DNA from: Hyphomicrobiales bacterium
GTDB taxonomy: Bacteria > Pseudomonadota > Alphaproteobacteria > Rhizobiales > Xanthobacteraceae
Direction: 5' to 3'
DNA length: 64,000 nt
Assembly: GCA_021730985.1 (NCBI GenBank)
Contig: JAKFYI010000013.1
Coordinates: 1 to 64,000, forward strand
How positions within the stretch are numbered: the first letter of the stretch is position 1; each line of letters starts with the position of its first letter. Made by a program: the position numbers and the translations under genes. Below are positions 57,451 through 64,000 of this stretch, piece after piece. Below the pieces are notes generated by a model, which did not search any database, was not told where the DNA came from, and saw only the letters and a program-made list of their open reading frames with translations.

Positions 57451-59055
57451 ATGTATATCACGCGCTGGAAGTCATTGGGGATTCTGCTCACGACAATCGT
57501 CGTGTGCTTCTTCACGATTCCGAATTTCCTGCCCGAGCGGATGGTGCAGTCCTGGCCGAAGTGGGCGCAGCGCCAGATCGTGCTCGGGCTCGACCTGCAG
57601 GGCGGCTCTCACATCCTGCTCGAGGTGGATGCCAAAGCGGTCCGCAAGGAGAAGATCGAGTCGCTGCGCGACGACGTGCGCCGCATTGTTCGCGAGAACC
57701 GTCTTGGCAGCCCGGCGGCGGCGACCATTCGCGGCGAGACCGTCGAATATCGGGTCCGCGATGGCGGCGACCGCCAGCTTGCGCTGACCAAGCTGCGCGA
57801 GCTGTCGCAGCCGCTCGGCGGACTGCTCAGCGCCACCGGCCAGCGCACGCTGGAGGTGGTCGATGCCGGTGGCGGCCTGATCCGGCTCACGCCGACCGAG
57901 CCCGCGATCATTGAGCGCATCCGTCAAGCCGTGGACCAGTCGATTCAGATCGTGGAACGGCGCGTCAACGAACTCGGCACCGTGGAGCCGTCGATCCAGC
58001 GCCAGGGCGTCGATCGAATTCTCGTGCAGGTTCCGGGCCTTCAGGATCCGTCCCGGCTCAAGGAACTGCTCGGCAAGACCGCGAAGCTGACATTCAGGCT
58101 GGTCGATCAGACCACCCCGGTGGATCAGGCGCAGCAGGGCAAGGCCCCGGCGGAATCTGAAATCCTGATGGGCTCGAAATCCGAGGGCAAGACGCCGTAT
58201 TTGATCGAGCGGCGCATCCTGGTCTCGGGTGAGGATCTGACCGACGCGCAGCCCGGCTTCGACCAGCGCAACGGCGAGCCGATCGTCACCTTTCGTTTCA
58301 ACAACAACGGCGCCCGCCGCTTTGCGACGGTGACGCAGGAAAACGTCGGCCGGCCGTTTGCCATCGTGCTCGACAACGAGGTGATTTCCGCGCCCGTGAT
58401 CCGCGAACCGATCCTCGGCGGTTCCGGCCAGATTTCCGGTAGCTTCACGGTTCAGGGCGCGAACGACCTGGCGATCCTGCTGCGCGCCGGCGCGCTGCCC
58501 GCGCCGCTGGAAATCATCGAGGAGCGCACGGTGGGCCCTGGCCTCGGTCAGGATTCGATCGAGAAGGGCATCCGCGCCTCTTGGATCGGCTCGGTTCTGG
58601 TGGCGTTGTTCATGATCGCGACCTACGGCTTGTTTGGGGTGATTGCCAGTATCGCCGTGACGATCAACGTCGTCATGATCATGGGCATCCTGTCGCTGTT
58701 CGGCGCGACGCTGACGCTGCCCGGTATCGCCGGCATCGTGCTGACGGTCGGAATGGCGGTCGATTCCAACGTGCTGATCTACGAGCGCGTGCGCGAGGAG
58801 GTGCGGAGCGGCCGCTCCGTGATCCAATCGCTCGATGCGGGCTTCACGCGGGCGCTCGCCACCATCGTCGACTCCAACGTCACGAACTTCATCGCTGCGG
58901 CCGTGCTGTTCTTTGTCGGGTCCGGCGCGGTGCGCGGTTTCGCGCTGACGTTCGGTGTCGGCATCATCACCACGGTGTTCACCGCCTTCACGCTGACGCG
59001 GCTGATGATCGCCGCATGGTTCGCCTGGTTCCGGCCGCGAACCATTCCCATTTAA
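57451..59055 (+). CDS. secD: Protein translocase subunit SecD
   Basis: A 534-residue RND-superfamily membrane protein. The N-terminal helix precedes the P1 domain with LGLDLQGGSHILLEVD; later come VPGLQDPSRLKELLGKTAKL, GSFTVQGANDLAILLRAGAL and a C-terminal six-helix region with GIVLTVGMAVDSNVLIYERVRE. With SecF it uses the proton gradient to pull exported chains through SecYEG on the periplasmic side. 31 bases after yajC, 12 before secF. Confidence 0.97.
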   Translation: MYITRWKSLGILLTTIVVCFFTIPNFLPERMVQSWPKWAQRQIVLGLDLQGGSHILLEVDAKAVRKEKIESLRDDVRRIVRENRLGSPAAATIRGETVEYRVRDGGDRQLALTKLRELSQPLGGLLSATGQRTLEVVDAGGGLIRLTPTEPAIIERIRQAVDQSIQIVERRVNELGTVEPSIQRQGVDRILVQVPGLQDPSRLKELLGKTAKLTFRLVDQTTPVDQAQQGKAPAESEILMGSKSEGKTPYLIERRILVSGEDLTDAQPGFDQRNGEPIVTFRFNNNGARRFATVTQENVGRPFAIVLDNEVISAPVIREPILGGSGQISGSFTVQGANDLAILLRAGALPAPLEIIEERTVGPGLGQDSIEKGIRASWIGSVLVALFMIATYGLFGVIASIAVTINVVMIMGILSLFGATLTLPGIAGIVLTVGMAVDSNVLIYERVREEVRSGRSVIQSLDAGFTRALATIVDSNVTNFIAAAVLFFVGSGAVRGFALTFGVGIITTVFTAFTLTRLMIAAWFAWFRPRTIPI

Positions 59056-59067
59056 AGCGAGGACTCC

Positions 59068-60027
59068 GTGCGTCTGCTCCGCCTGGTCCCCGACGACACC
59101 AACTTCGATTTCATGCGCTTCCGGCACATCAGCTTCCCGCTGTCGGCGGTGATGTCGGTGGTCGCCATCGTTCTGTACTTCAGCCTAGGCCTGAATTTCG
59201 GCATCGACTTCATCGGCGGCACGCTGCTTGAGGTGCAATCGAAAAGCGGGCCGGCCGACCTTTCCGACATGCGCACCAAGCTCAACGCCCTGAATTTCGG
59301 CGATGTGCAATTGCAGCAGTTCGGCGGCCCAAACGACGTCCTGATCCGTATCCCTCAGCAGCCGGGCGGCGAAGCGGCGCAGCAGCAGGCGGTCGCCAAG
59401 GTGCGGGCGACGCTGGGCGACGCGGTCGATTACCGGCGCGTCGAAGTCGTCGGCCCGCGCGTATCGACCGAACTTCTGAGCTACGGCACGCTGGGCGTGA
59501 TGCTCGCGATCATCGGCATCCTGCTTTACCTCTGGTTCCGCTTCGAGTGGCAGTTCGCGCTCGGCGCCATGATCGCCAACATCCACGATATCGTTCTCAC
59601 CATCGGATTCATGGCGCTGCTTCAGCTCGACTTCGATTTGAGCAGCATTGCCGCGCTGCTGACCATCCTGGGCTATTCGCTGAACGACACGGTCGTCATC
59701 TATGACCGCATTCGCGAAATGCTGCGGCGCTACAAGAAGATGCCGACGCCGGAGCTGATCAACATCGCGATCAACGCCACGCTGTCGCGCTCGATCATCA
59801 CCCACGTCACCGTGACGCTGGCGTTGCTTTCGCTGCTGATCTTCGGCGGACCGACCATTCACAGCTTTACGGCGGCGATGACGTTCGGTGCCGTGCTGGT
59901 CGGCACCTACACGTCGATCTTCATCGCGTCGCCGATTCTGATCTATCTCGGCGTCGGTCTTGCCCGCGAGGCGCGGGCGGACGAGCCGGCCGATGTGCCC
60001 GCAAAGCCGGCGCCGGCGCGCCGCTGA
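59068..60027 (+). CDS. secF: Protein translocase subunit SecF
   Basis: A 319-residue partner of SecD starting at a GTG (59068). It contains FGIDFIGGTLLEV, a short P1-like domain, GTLGVMLAIIGILLYLWFRF and SLNDTVVIYDRIREMLRRYK, the conserved motif of SecF helix 4-5. Co-transcribed with yajC and secD. Confidence 0.97.
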   Translation: MRLLRLVPDDTNFDFMRFRHISFPLSAVMSVVAIVLYFSLGLNFGIDFIGGTLLEVQSKSGPADLSDMRTKLNALNFGDVQLQQFGGPNDVLIRIPQQPGGEAAQQQAVAKVRATLGDAVDYRRVEVVGPRVSTELLSYGTLGVMLAIIGILLYLWFRFEWQFALGAMIANIHDIVLTIGFMALLQLDFDLSSIAALLTILGYSLNDTVVIYDRIREMLRRYKKMPTPELINIAINATLSRSIITHVTVTLALLSLLIFGGPTIHSFTAAMTFGAVLVGTYTSIFIASPILIYLGVGLAREARADEPADVPAKPAPARR

Positions 60028-60029
60028 CC

Positions 60030-60413
60030 TTGACCGGCGATCCCGCCACGCCGCACCTGCCGCAGCGTGCTGCGATCGATGGCTACGGCAAGGGCGGCTT
60101 CTCGTTTGGCGGCATGTCGCATCGCGGATCGCTGTTGTGCCTGCCGAGCGGGATTTGGGGCTGGGACGCGGCTGCGCCCGCAGACCTCACCGCAGCGGCG
60201 TTTGAAAAGGTGTTCTCGGAAGCGGACGACATCGGTCTGTTTCTGATCGGGGCGGGCCGCGATCCGTGGGCGATGCCCGACGATTTGCGGCTGCGCTTTC
60301 ACCGGGCGAAGATTTCCGTCGAGGTGGCGCGCACCGGGACGGCGGTGAGTACCTATAATATTCTGCTCGGCGAAGGCCGCCGCGTCGCCGCGGGCCTGAT
60401 CGCGGTGGATTGA
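60030..60413 (+). CDS. Mth938-domain protein (DUF498, NDUFAF3-like)
   Basis: A 127-residue protein from a TTG at 60030, two bases after the secF stop. Conserved Mth938 features are IDGYGKGGFSFGG, HRGSLLCLPSGIWGW, DDIGLFLIGAGRDP and ARTGTAVSTYNILLGEGRRV. The human homologue NDUFAF3 is a mitochondrial complex I assembly factor. The next gene is a squalene-synthase-like protein of the NDUFAF6 type, so a shared role in respiratory complex I biogenesis is plausible (inference); nuo genes are not in the window. Confidence 0.88.
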   Translation: MTGDPATPHLPQRAAIDGYGKGGFSFGGMSHRGSLLCLPSGIWGWDAAAPADLTAAAFEKVFSEADDIGLFLIGAGRDPWAMPDDLRLRFHRAKISVEVARTGTAVSTYNILLGEGRRVAAGLIAVD

Positions 60414-60421
60414 GGGCCGCC

Positions 60422-61273
60422 ATGGCCGATCCGTTCGAGCATTGCGAGCAACTGGTCCGGGAGGGCGACAAGGATCGCTTCCTCGCGACGCTGTTTGCGC
60501 CTGAGAAATACCGCCGTTCGCTTCACGCGCTCTATGCCTTCAACCTCGAGATCGCGCGGGTTCGCGAACTGGCGCGCGAGCCGATGCCCGGCGAGATCAG
60601 GCTGCAATGGTGGCGCGACACGCTACTGGGGGCTGCTCCCGGCGATGCTGCGGCCCATCCCGTGGCGGCGGCGCTGCGCGAGGTCGTGGTGCGCTATCGT
60701 CTGCCGCCCGCAGTGCTGGGCGACCTGATCGACGCTCGTGCGTTCGATCTGTACGACGACCCGATGCCGAGCCTTGCCGAATTGGAGAGCCATGCGATGC
60801 GCACGTCAGCGGCGCTGTTCGATCTCGCCGCGCGTATTCTATGCGACGGCAAGGACAGCGGCGCCGCAGATTTCATCGCGCACGCGGGCTTTGCGTACAC
60901 GATCGCGGGGGTGCTGCAGGCGCTGCCGGTGCATGCCTCGCGGCGCCAGCTCTATATCCCGGACGATCTGATGCAGCGCTACGGCGCGCAGGCCGAGGAT
61001 GTGTTCGCCGGGAAAGCCACCGCTGAATTGCGTGCGGCGCTAGCCGAACTGCGGCTCACCGCCCGACGGCATCTCGCCGCCGCGCGTGAGTTGGCCGCCA
61101 AAGCGCCTGCGACGATCATGCCCGCATTGCTGCCGGTTGCGCTGGTCAGGCCAGGGCTCGACCGCATGGAGCGGCGCGCCTATCGGCCATTCGCTCCGCC
61201 GGATTGGCCGCAATGGCGGCGGCAGTGGATTCTGTGGCGGGCGGCGCGCAGCAATCTGCGTAACACATTCTGA
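60422..61273 (+). CDS. Squalene/phytoene synthase-like protein (NDUFAF6-like)
   Basis: A 283-residue all-helical isoprenoid-synthase-fold protein: RDRFLATLFAPEKYRRSLHA style N-terminus, IARVRELAREPMPGEIRLQWW, LIDARAFDLYDDP and HAGFAYTIAGVLQALPVH. The first DxxxD of squalene synthase is missing (YAFNLEIARV), so trans-prenyl transfer activity is doubtful. This fits NDUFAF6-type proteins, complex I assembly factors. It starts 8 bases after the Mth938 gene. Convergent with trmFO. Confidence 0.87.
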   Translation: MADPFEHCEQLVREGDKDRFLATLFAPEKYRRSLHALYAFNLEIARVRELAREPMPGEIRLQWWRDTLLGAAPGDAAAHPVAAALREVVVRYRLPPAVLGDLIDARAFDLYDDPMPSLAELESHAMRTSAALFDLAARILCDGKDSGAADFIAHAGFAYTIAGVLQALPVHASRRQLYIPDDLMQRYGAQAEDVFAGKATAELRAALAELRLTARRHLAAARELAAKAPATIMPALLPVALVRPGLDRMERRAYRPFAPPDWPQWRRQWILWRAARSNLRNTF

Positions 61274-61285
61274 AAGTCGCGGTGG

Positions 61286-62710
61286 TTATTCCGCGGCGAC
61301 GCGGGTACCGCCCATCCATTGCTCGAGGTCGGCCAGCGCGCGGGCGGACATCGCGTGCTTCTTCGCCTTGGTCTTTTCCGGGCCGCGCAGGCGGCTGCCG
61401 TCGGCGTTTTTGACGGGAATTTGCGCGAGCGGCGGAAACAGACCGAAATTGACGTTCATCGGCTGGAACGAGCGAGGGCCTGCATCGACGGTCTCGATAT
61501 GGCCGCCGGTGATGTGCGCCAGCAGCGCGCCGTGGGCGGTGGTGGGCGGCGGCGGTTCGATGGTCTGTCCGAGCCGCTCGGCTGCGGCGAAGCGGCCGGC
61601 CATCAGCCCGACGGCGGCGGATTCCACATAACCCTCACAGCCGGTGATCTGGCCTGCAAAGCGCAGCCGTGGCGAAGCATGCAGCCGCAGTGAGGCGTCC
61701 AGCAGCTTCGGCGAGTTGAGGAAGGTGTTGCGATGCAGCCCGCCGAGGCGTGCGAACTCGGCCCGTTCCAAGCCGGGGATGGTGCGGAAAATACGGGTCT
61801 GCTCGCCATGACGAAGCTTGGTCTGGAAGCCAACCATGTTGAACAGCGTGCCGAGTTTGTTGTCCTGGCGTAGCTGCACCACCGCGTAGGCCTTCTCCTG
61901 CGGATTGTGCTCGTTCGTCAGTCCGACCGGCTTCATCGGCCCGTGCCGCAGCGTTTCGGGCCCGCGTTCGGCCATCAGTTCGATCGGCAGACAACCATCG
62001 AAGTAGGGCGTACTCTGCTCGAACTCATGAAACGCCATCTTGTCGCCGGCGTTCAGCGCGGCGACGAAGGCTTCGTACTGCTCGCGGTTCATCGGGCAGT
62101 TGATGTAGTCGGCGCCGGAGCCGCCGGGGCCGGCCTTGTCGTAACGCGACTGAAACCACGCCACCGACATATCGATGCTGTCGCGATGGACGATCGGTGC
62201 GATGGCGTCGAAGAATGCGAGCGCGTCCTCGCCGGTCATTGAACGGATCGCGTCGGCGAGCGCGGGCGAGGTGAGGGGCCCGGTTGCGACGATGACGCTG
62301 TCCCATTCCTGCGGCGGCAGCGCCACCTCTTCGCGGCAGATTTCGATCAGCGGATGGGACGCAAGCGCCCGCGTGACCTCTGCTGAGAAGCCGTCGCGAT
62401 CGACCGCCAGCGCGCCGCCCGCAGGCACCTGGTGGGCGTCGGCGGATCGCATCACCAGCGAGCCGAGCCGGCGCATTTCCTCGTGGAGCAGGCCGACCGC
62501 ATTGGTGGCGGCGTCGTCGGATCGGAACGAGTTGGAGCACACCAGTTCCGCCAGGTTCTCCGTTTTGTGGACGGCGGTGGCGCGCTGCGGCCGCATTTCG
62601 TGCAGCACCACCGGCACGCCACGGCTGGCGAGCTGCCACGCGGCTTCGGAACCCGCGAGACCGCCGCCGACCACATGAACGGCTTGCTTCCGTGCTGACG
62701 TCATGAACAA
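61286..62710 (-). CDS. trmFO: Methylenetetrahydrofolate--tRNA-(uracil-5-)-methyltransferase
   Basis: A 474-residue flavoprotein: FAD-binding [18 protein letters not shown], then [48 protein letters not shown] and [20 protein letters not shown]. TrmFO makes 5-methyluridine at tRNA position 54 using folate and FADH2. The start at 62710 or the ATG at 62704 are both possible. Divergent from the Cys-His-Asp secreted protein. Confidence 0.97.
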   Translation of the reverse strand: MFMTSARKQAVHVVGGGLAGSEAAWQLASRGVPVVLHEMRPQRATAVHKTENLAELVCSNSFRSDDAATNAVGLLHEEMRRLGSLVMRSADAHQVPAGGALAVDRDGFSAEVTRALASHPLIEICREEVALPPQEWDSVIVATGPLTSPALADAIRSMTGEDALAFFDAIAPIVHRDSIDMSVAWFQSRYDKAGPGGSGADYINCPMNREQYEAFVAALNAGDKMAFHEFEQSTPYFDGCLPIELMAERGPETLRHGPMKPVGLTNEHNPQEKAYAVVQLRQDNKLGTLFNMVGFQTKLRHGEQTRIFRTIPGLERAEFARLGGLHRNTFLNSPKLLDASLRLHASPRLRFAGQITGCEGYVESAAVGLMAGRFAAAERLGQTIEPPPPTTAHGALLAHITGGHIETVDAGPRSFQPMNVNFGLFPPLAQIPVKNADGSRLRGPEKTKAKKHAMSARALADLEQWMGGTRVAAE

Positions 62711-62776
62711 TACCTAGCGATGATCGGGCGAAGTGGAAACCGGTTTCGCCGGGGATATGGGTTGGCGGGAGGCGGA

Positions 62777-63400
62777 ATGAGATTGCGGTCCGTGTTTGCG
62801 GTCGTACTGGTTGCCGGCTGCGTCATGGGAGCGGGCCGGGCGCAGGCCATCGAAATGTCCTACGCCATCGCTCAGATGTACGCCGCCGTGGAGGTGCCGC
62901 CGCCCACCGCGAGCCGGATCACCGTGTGCTACGGCTTCGTCTGCCGCCTGCGCGTGCATCACGACTTGACGCCCGGTGACCGCAAGGCGCTGACCGAACT
63001 GCTTTCCAAGGGAAAAGCGTCGCCGGAGGCCGAGCGCAAGGCGCTGCAGCTTGCGGTGAACTGGCTGGATCGGCGCATGGGCCCCATTCTGGGCACGTCG
63101 CAGCGGGTGGCCCGCGCCGACATCCGCCATCGCGACGCCGACCGCAATTATGATTGCTACGACACCACGCGAAACGCGGTGAGCCTGCTGCTGGTGCTGC
63201 GGGAATGGGGCCTGCTGCGCCACCACACCATCAGCGACCCGCGCTATCGCGGCACGCTGATCTTTGGTCAGACGCCGCACAACACGGCGGTGCTGAAGGA
63301 CCGAACCTCGGGGGAGGAATGGGTCCTGGACTTGTGGACCCGCGGCTACAACGAACTCCCGGACGTGATGCGGGTTTCGCAATGGGTCAATGAAAACTAG
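62777..63400 (+). CDS. Secreted protein with Cys-His-Asp triad, transglutaminase-like
   Basis: A 207-residue protein from an ATG at 62777 with a GGAGG-like site upstream. The signal peptide covers residues 1-24 (MRLRSVFAVVLVAGCVMGAG). The mature part has a Cys127 in DRNYDCYDTTRNAVSLLL, His168 in TPHNTAVL and Asp185 in EWVLDLWTRG. This order and spacing resembles transglutaminase-like/NlpC-type cysteine enzymes, so a periplasmic thiol peptidase or acyltransferase is suggested (inference). Two more Cys (CYGFVC) could form a disulfide. No named family recognised. Confidence 0.8.
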   Translation: MRLRSVFAVVLVAGCVMGAGRAQAIEMSYAIAQMYAAVEVPPPTASRITVCYGFVCRLRVHHDLTPGDRKALTELLSKGKASPEAERKALQLAVNWLDRRMGPILGTSQRVARADIRHRDADRNYDCYDTTRNAVSLLLVLREWGLLRHHTISDPRYRGTLIFGQTPHNTAVLKDRTSGEEWVLDLWTRGYNELPDVMRVSQWVNEN

Positions 63401-63405
63401 CCCCC

Positions 63406-63439
63406 AAAAAGATCAGCGCCCGCCAGAGAGGCGGGCGCT
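63406..63439 (-). terminator. Intrinsic terminator of the DUF1127 gene
   Basis: A perfect 10-bp stem (AGCGCCCGCC / GGCGGGCGCT, 63415-63439, 5-base loop) is followed on the minus strand by GATC and five T. It lies 23 bases past the DUF1127 stop and would also sit just after the plus-strand secreted protein gene. Confidence 0.8.
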
Positions 63440-63462
63440 GGGATCGTCAAGGCTAGCTGGCC

Positions 63463-63618
63463 TTAGGCCTCGGAATTTTCCCAGGCCACGCGGGGGATAT
63501 CGCCCCGGGTGATGCCGATGTCGGCCAATTCGCGGTCGCCCAGGCGGTTGAGCTCGGACAGGCTGCGGTTGTAGCGCCGCCACTGCTGGTAGGCGTGAAG
63601 AATGTGCGTGAGGAACAT
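63463..63618 (-). CDS. DUF1127 (YjiS-like) small protein
   Basis: A 51-residue Arg-rich protein, MFLTHILHAYQQWRRYNRSL then ELNRLGDRELADIGITRGDI, the DUF1127 signature. Members in Agrobacterium and Rhodobacter are small proteins linked to phosphate and carbon metabolism and RNA turnover. The ATG at 63618 matches the family; a longer frame from 63696 does not. It has its own terminator and an intergenic region with palindromic operator-like repeats upstream. Confidence 0.9.
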   Translation of the reverse strand: MFLTHILHAYQQWRRYNRSLSELNRLGDRELADIGITRGDIPRVAWENSEA

Positions 63619-63683
63619 TGTCGTTAACCCTTTGTTGGCAGGAGCGAATCCCCTGCGCTTTCGAGGAAGAACATAGTTCCATT

Positions 63684-63719
63684 TGCTGCGACGCAAAAGT
63701 GTTTATGCTGCGACGCAGC
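63684..63719. promoter_or_regulatory. Tandem 12-bp operator-like repeats upstream of DUF1127 gene
   Basis: TGCTGCGACGCA occurs at 63684-63695 and 63706-63717, exactly 22 bases apart (about two helical turns). The second copy extends to the perfect palindrome GCTGCG-A-CGCAGC (63707-63719). This spacing and symmetry suggest a cooperative repressor or activator site for the minus-strand DUF1127 gene. The rest of the 341-base gap 63619-63959 is A/T-rich and shows no gene. Confidence 0.55.
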
Positions 63720-63741
63720 TTTGTGATTATTGCATATCTCA

Positions 63742-63756
63742 TTAAGGTCGCGTTAA
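63742..63756. promoter_or_regulatory. Candidate CtrA binding site (TTAA-N7-TTAA)
   Basis: TTAAGGTCGCGTTAAT matches the CtrA box spacing TTAA-N7-TTAA, with T in place of the preferred final C. It lies between the DUF1127 gene and the partial gene at the window end. Chance occurrence is possible in this A/T-rich stretch. Confidence 0.4.
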
Positions 63757-63959
63757 TGCATATGGCCCGCGAGAACGATAGTTTCGCCACTTTTGTGTCT
63801 GATATAATTAATTTCTACTCAAATGGCCTATTTAGGTTCGTTATTTTTCATGTGGATAGGCAGTCCGTTGGCTTTGACCCCTGCAATTTAGGATTGGCTC
63901 GCCGATCGTTCGGAAGGGCTCCTCTGGATCGCCTGCCGGCCCGACGCCAAGCTAGGGCA

Positions 63960-64000
63960 TGAGCGCGTCCCGTCCCGTCACCGTCACAGCGCTCGGCATT
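63960..64000 (+). CDS. Start of a gene truncated by window end
   Basis: An ATG at 63960 opens a frame reading MSASRPVTVTALGI to the window edge. GC content rises to coding level here after the A/T-rich gap. Too short to identify. Confidence 0.35.

Noticed and set aside
63618-63962. 114-codon plus-strand frame through the DUF1127 promoter gap
   Set aside because: Covers A/T-rich regulatory sequence, lacks a ribosome site and resembles no family.

Overview
The window is GC-rich chromosomal DNA from an alphaproteobacterium, most likely of the order Hyphomicrobiales (Rhizobiales). The evidence is the block dgt-argS-SPOR-nagZ-scpA-scpB-tatA-tatB-tatC followed by serS-surE-pcm-nlpD, DUF815 ATPase and yajC-secD-secF; a PopZ/DUF2497 gene between tolC and valS; an ExoR homologue after ilvD; a DUF1127 protein; a possible CtrA box; and intergenic palindromes of the Bradyrhizobium type. 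Four substrate-binding proteins of the tripartite tricarboxylate transporter (Bug) family, none beside membrane partners, suit a Bradyrhizobium/Pseudolabrys-like soil organism. The genus is an inference.

Layout. 1-5 kb: a truncated caspase-like protein, two tiny secreted ORFs, two Bug receptors and an M24 peptidase. 5-11 kb: an RND permease-adaptor pair and an enolase-superfamily enzyme. 10.8-13.1 kb: infA and a DEAD-box helicase on the minus strand, then tRNA-Asn and tRNA-Cys. 13.2-20.5 kb: a PCMT-like protein, tolC, popZ, an MFS exporter and valS. 20.5-26 kb: an NTF2-like protein, a nucleotide-sugar-epimerase-like protein, prfC, a frameshifted methyltransferase, a third Bug receptor and a DNA glycosylase. 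26.1-28.8 kb: an unusual three-gene operon of a MoxR AAA+ ATPase, an HExxH/VWA protein and a cytoplasmic LCCL-domain protein. 29-38.2 kb: ilvD-exoR, xthA, a second RND system and a fourth Bug receptor. 38.2-48 kb: erpA, dgt, argS, SPOR, nagZ, scpAB and tatABC.

48.1-51.4 kb is the accessory hot spot. It holds a Met/Cys-rich secreted peptide, a dispersed palindromic repeat, and a complete IS1595-family element with 25-bp inverted repeats and an 8-bp target duplication. The element carries a ClpP-like serine peptidase and a tiny antisense ORF as passengers. The IS landed just upstream of a sequence that folds into a compact multi-helix structure closed by a perfect 18-bp helix with GNRA tetraloops (50817-51085), a candidate undescribed structured RNA. 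Next come another dispersed repeat and a decayed tRNA-Lys that now forms the leader of serS. 51.4-64 kb returns to housekeeping: serS, surE, pcm, nlpD-like, DUF815, yajC-secDF, homologues of two mitochondrial complex I assembly factors (Mth938/NDUFAF3-like and squalene-synthase-like/NDUFAF6-like), trmFO, a secreted Cys-His-Asp protein and a DUF1127 gene.

Strongest leads: the folded RNA candidate, the ClpP-carrying IS, and the MoxR/VWA/LCCL operon. Three palindromic repeat copies share a nested hairpin module that sits in opposite arms in two of them. AT-rich patches inside valS, argS, serS and xthA hint at mosaicism. No CRISPR array, rRNA or prophage was seen.
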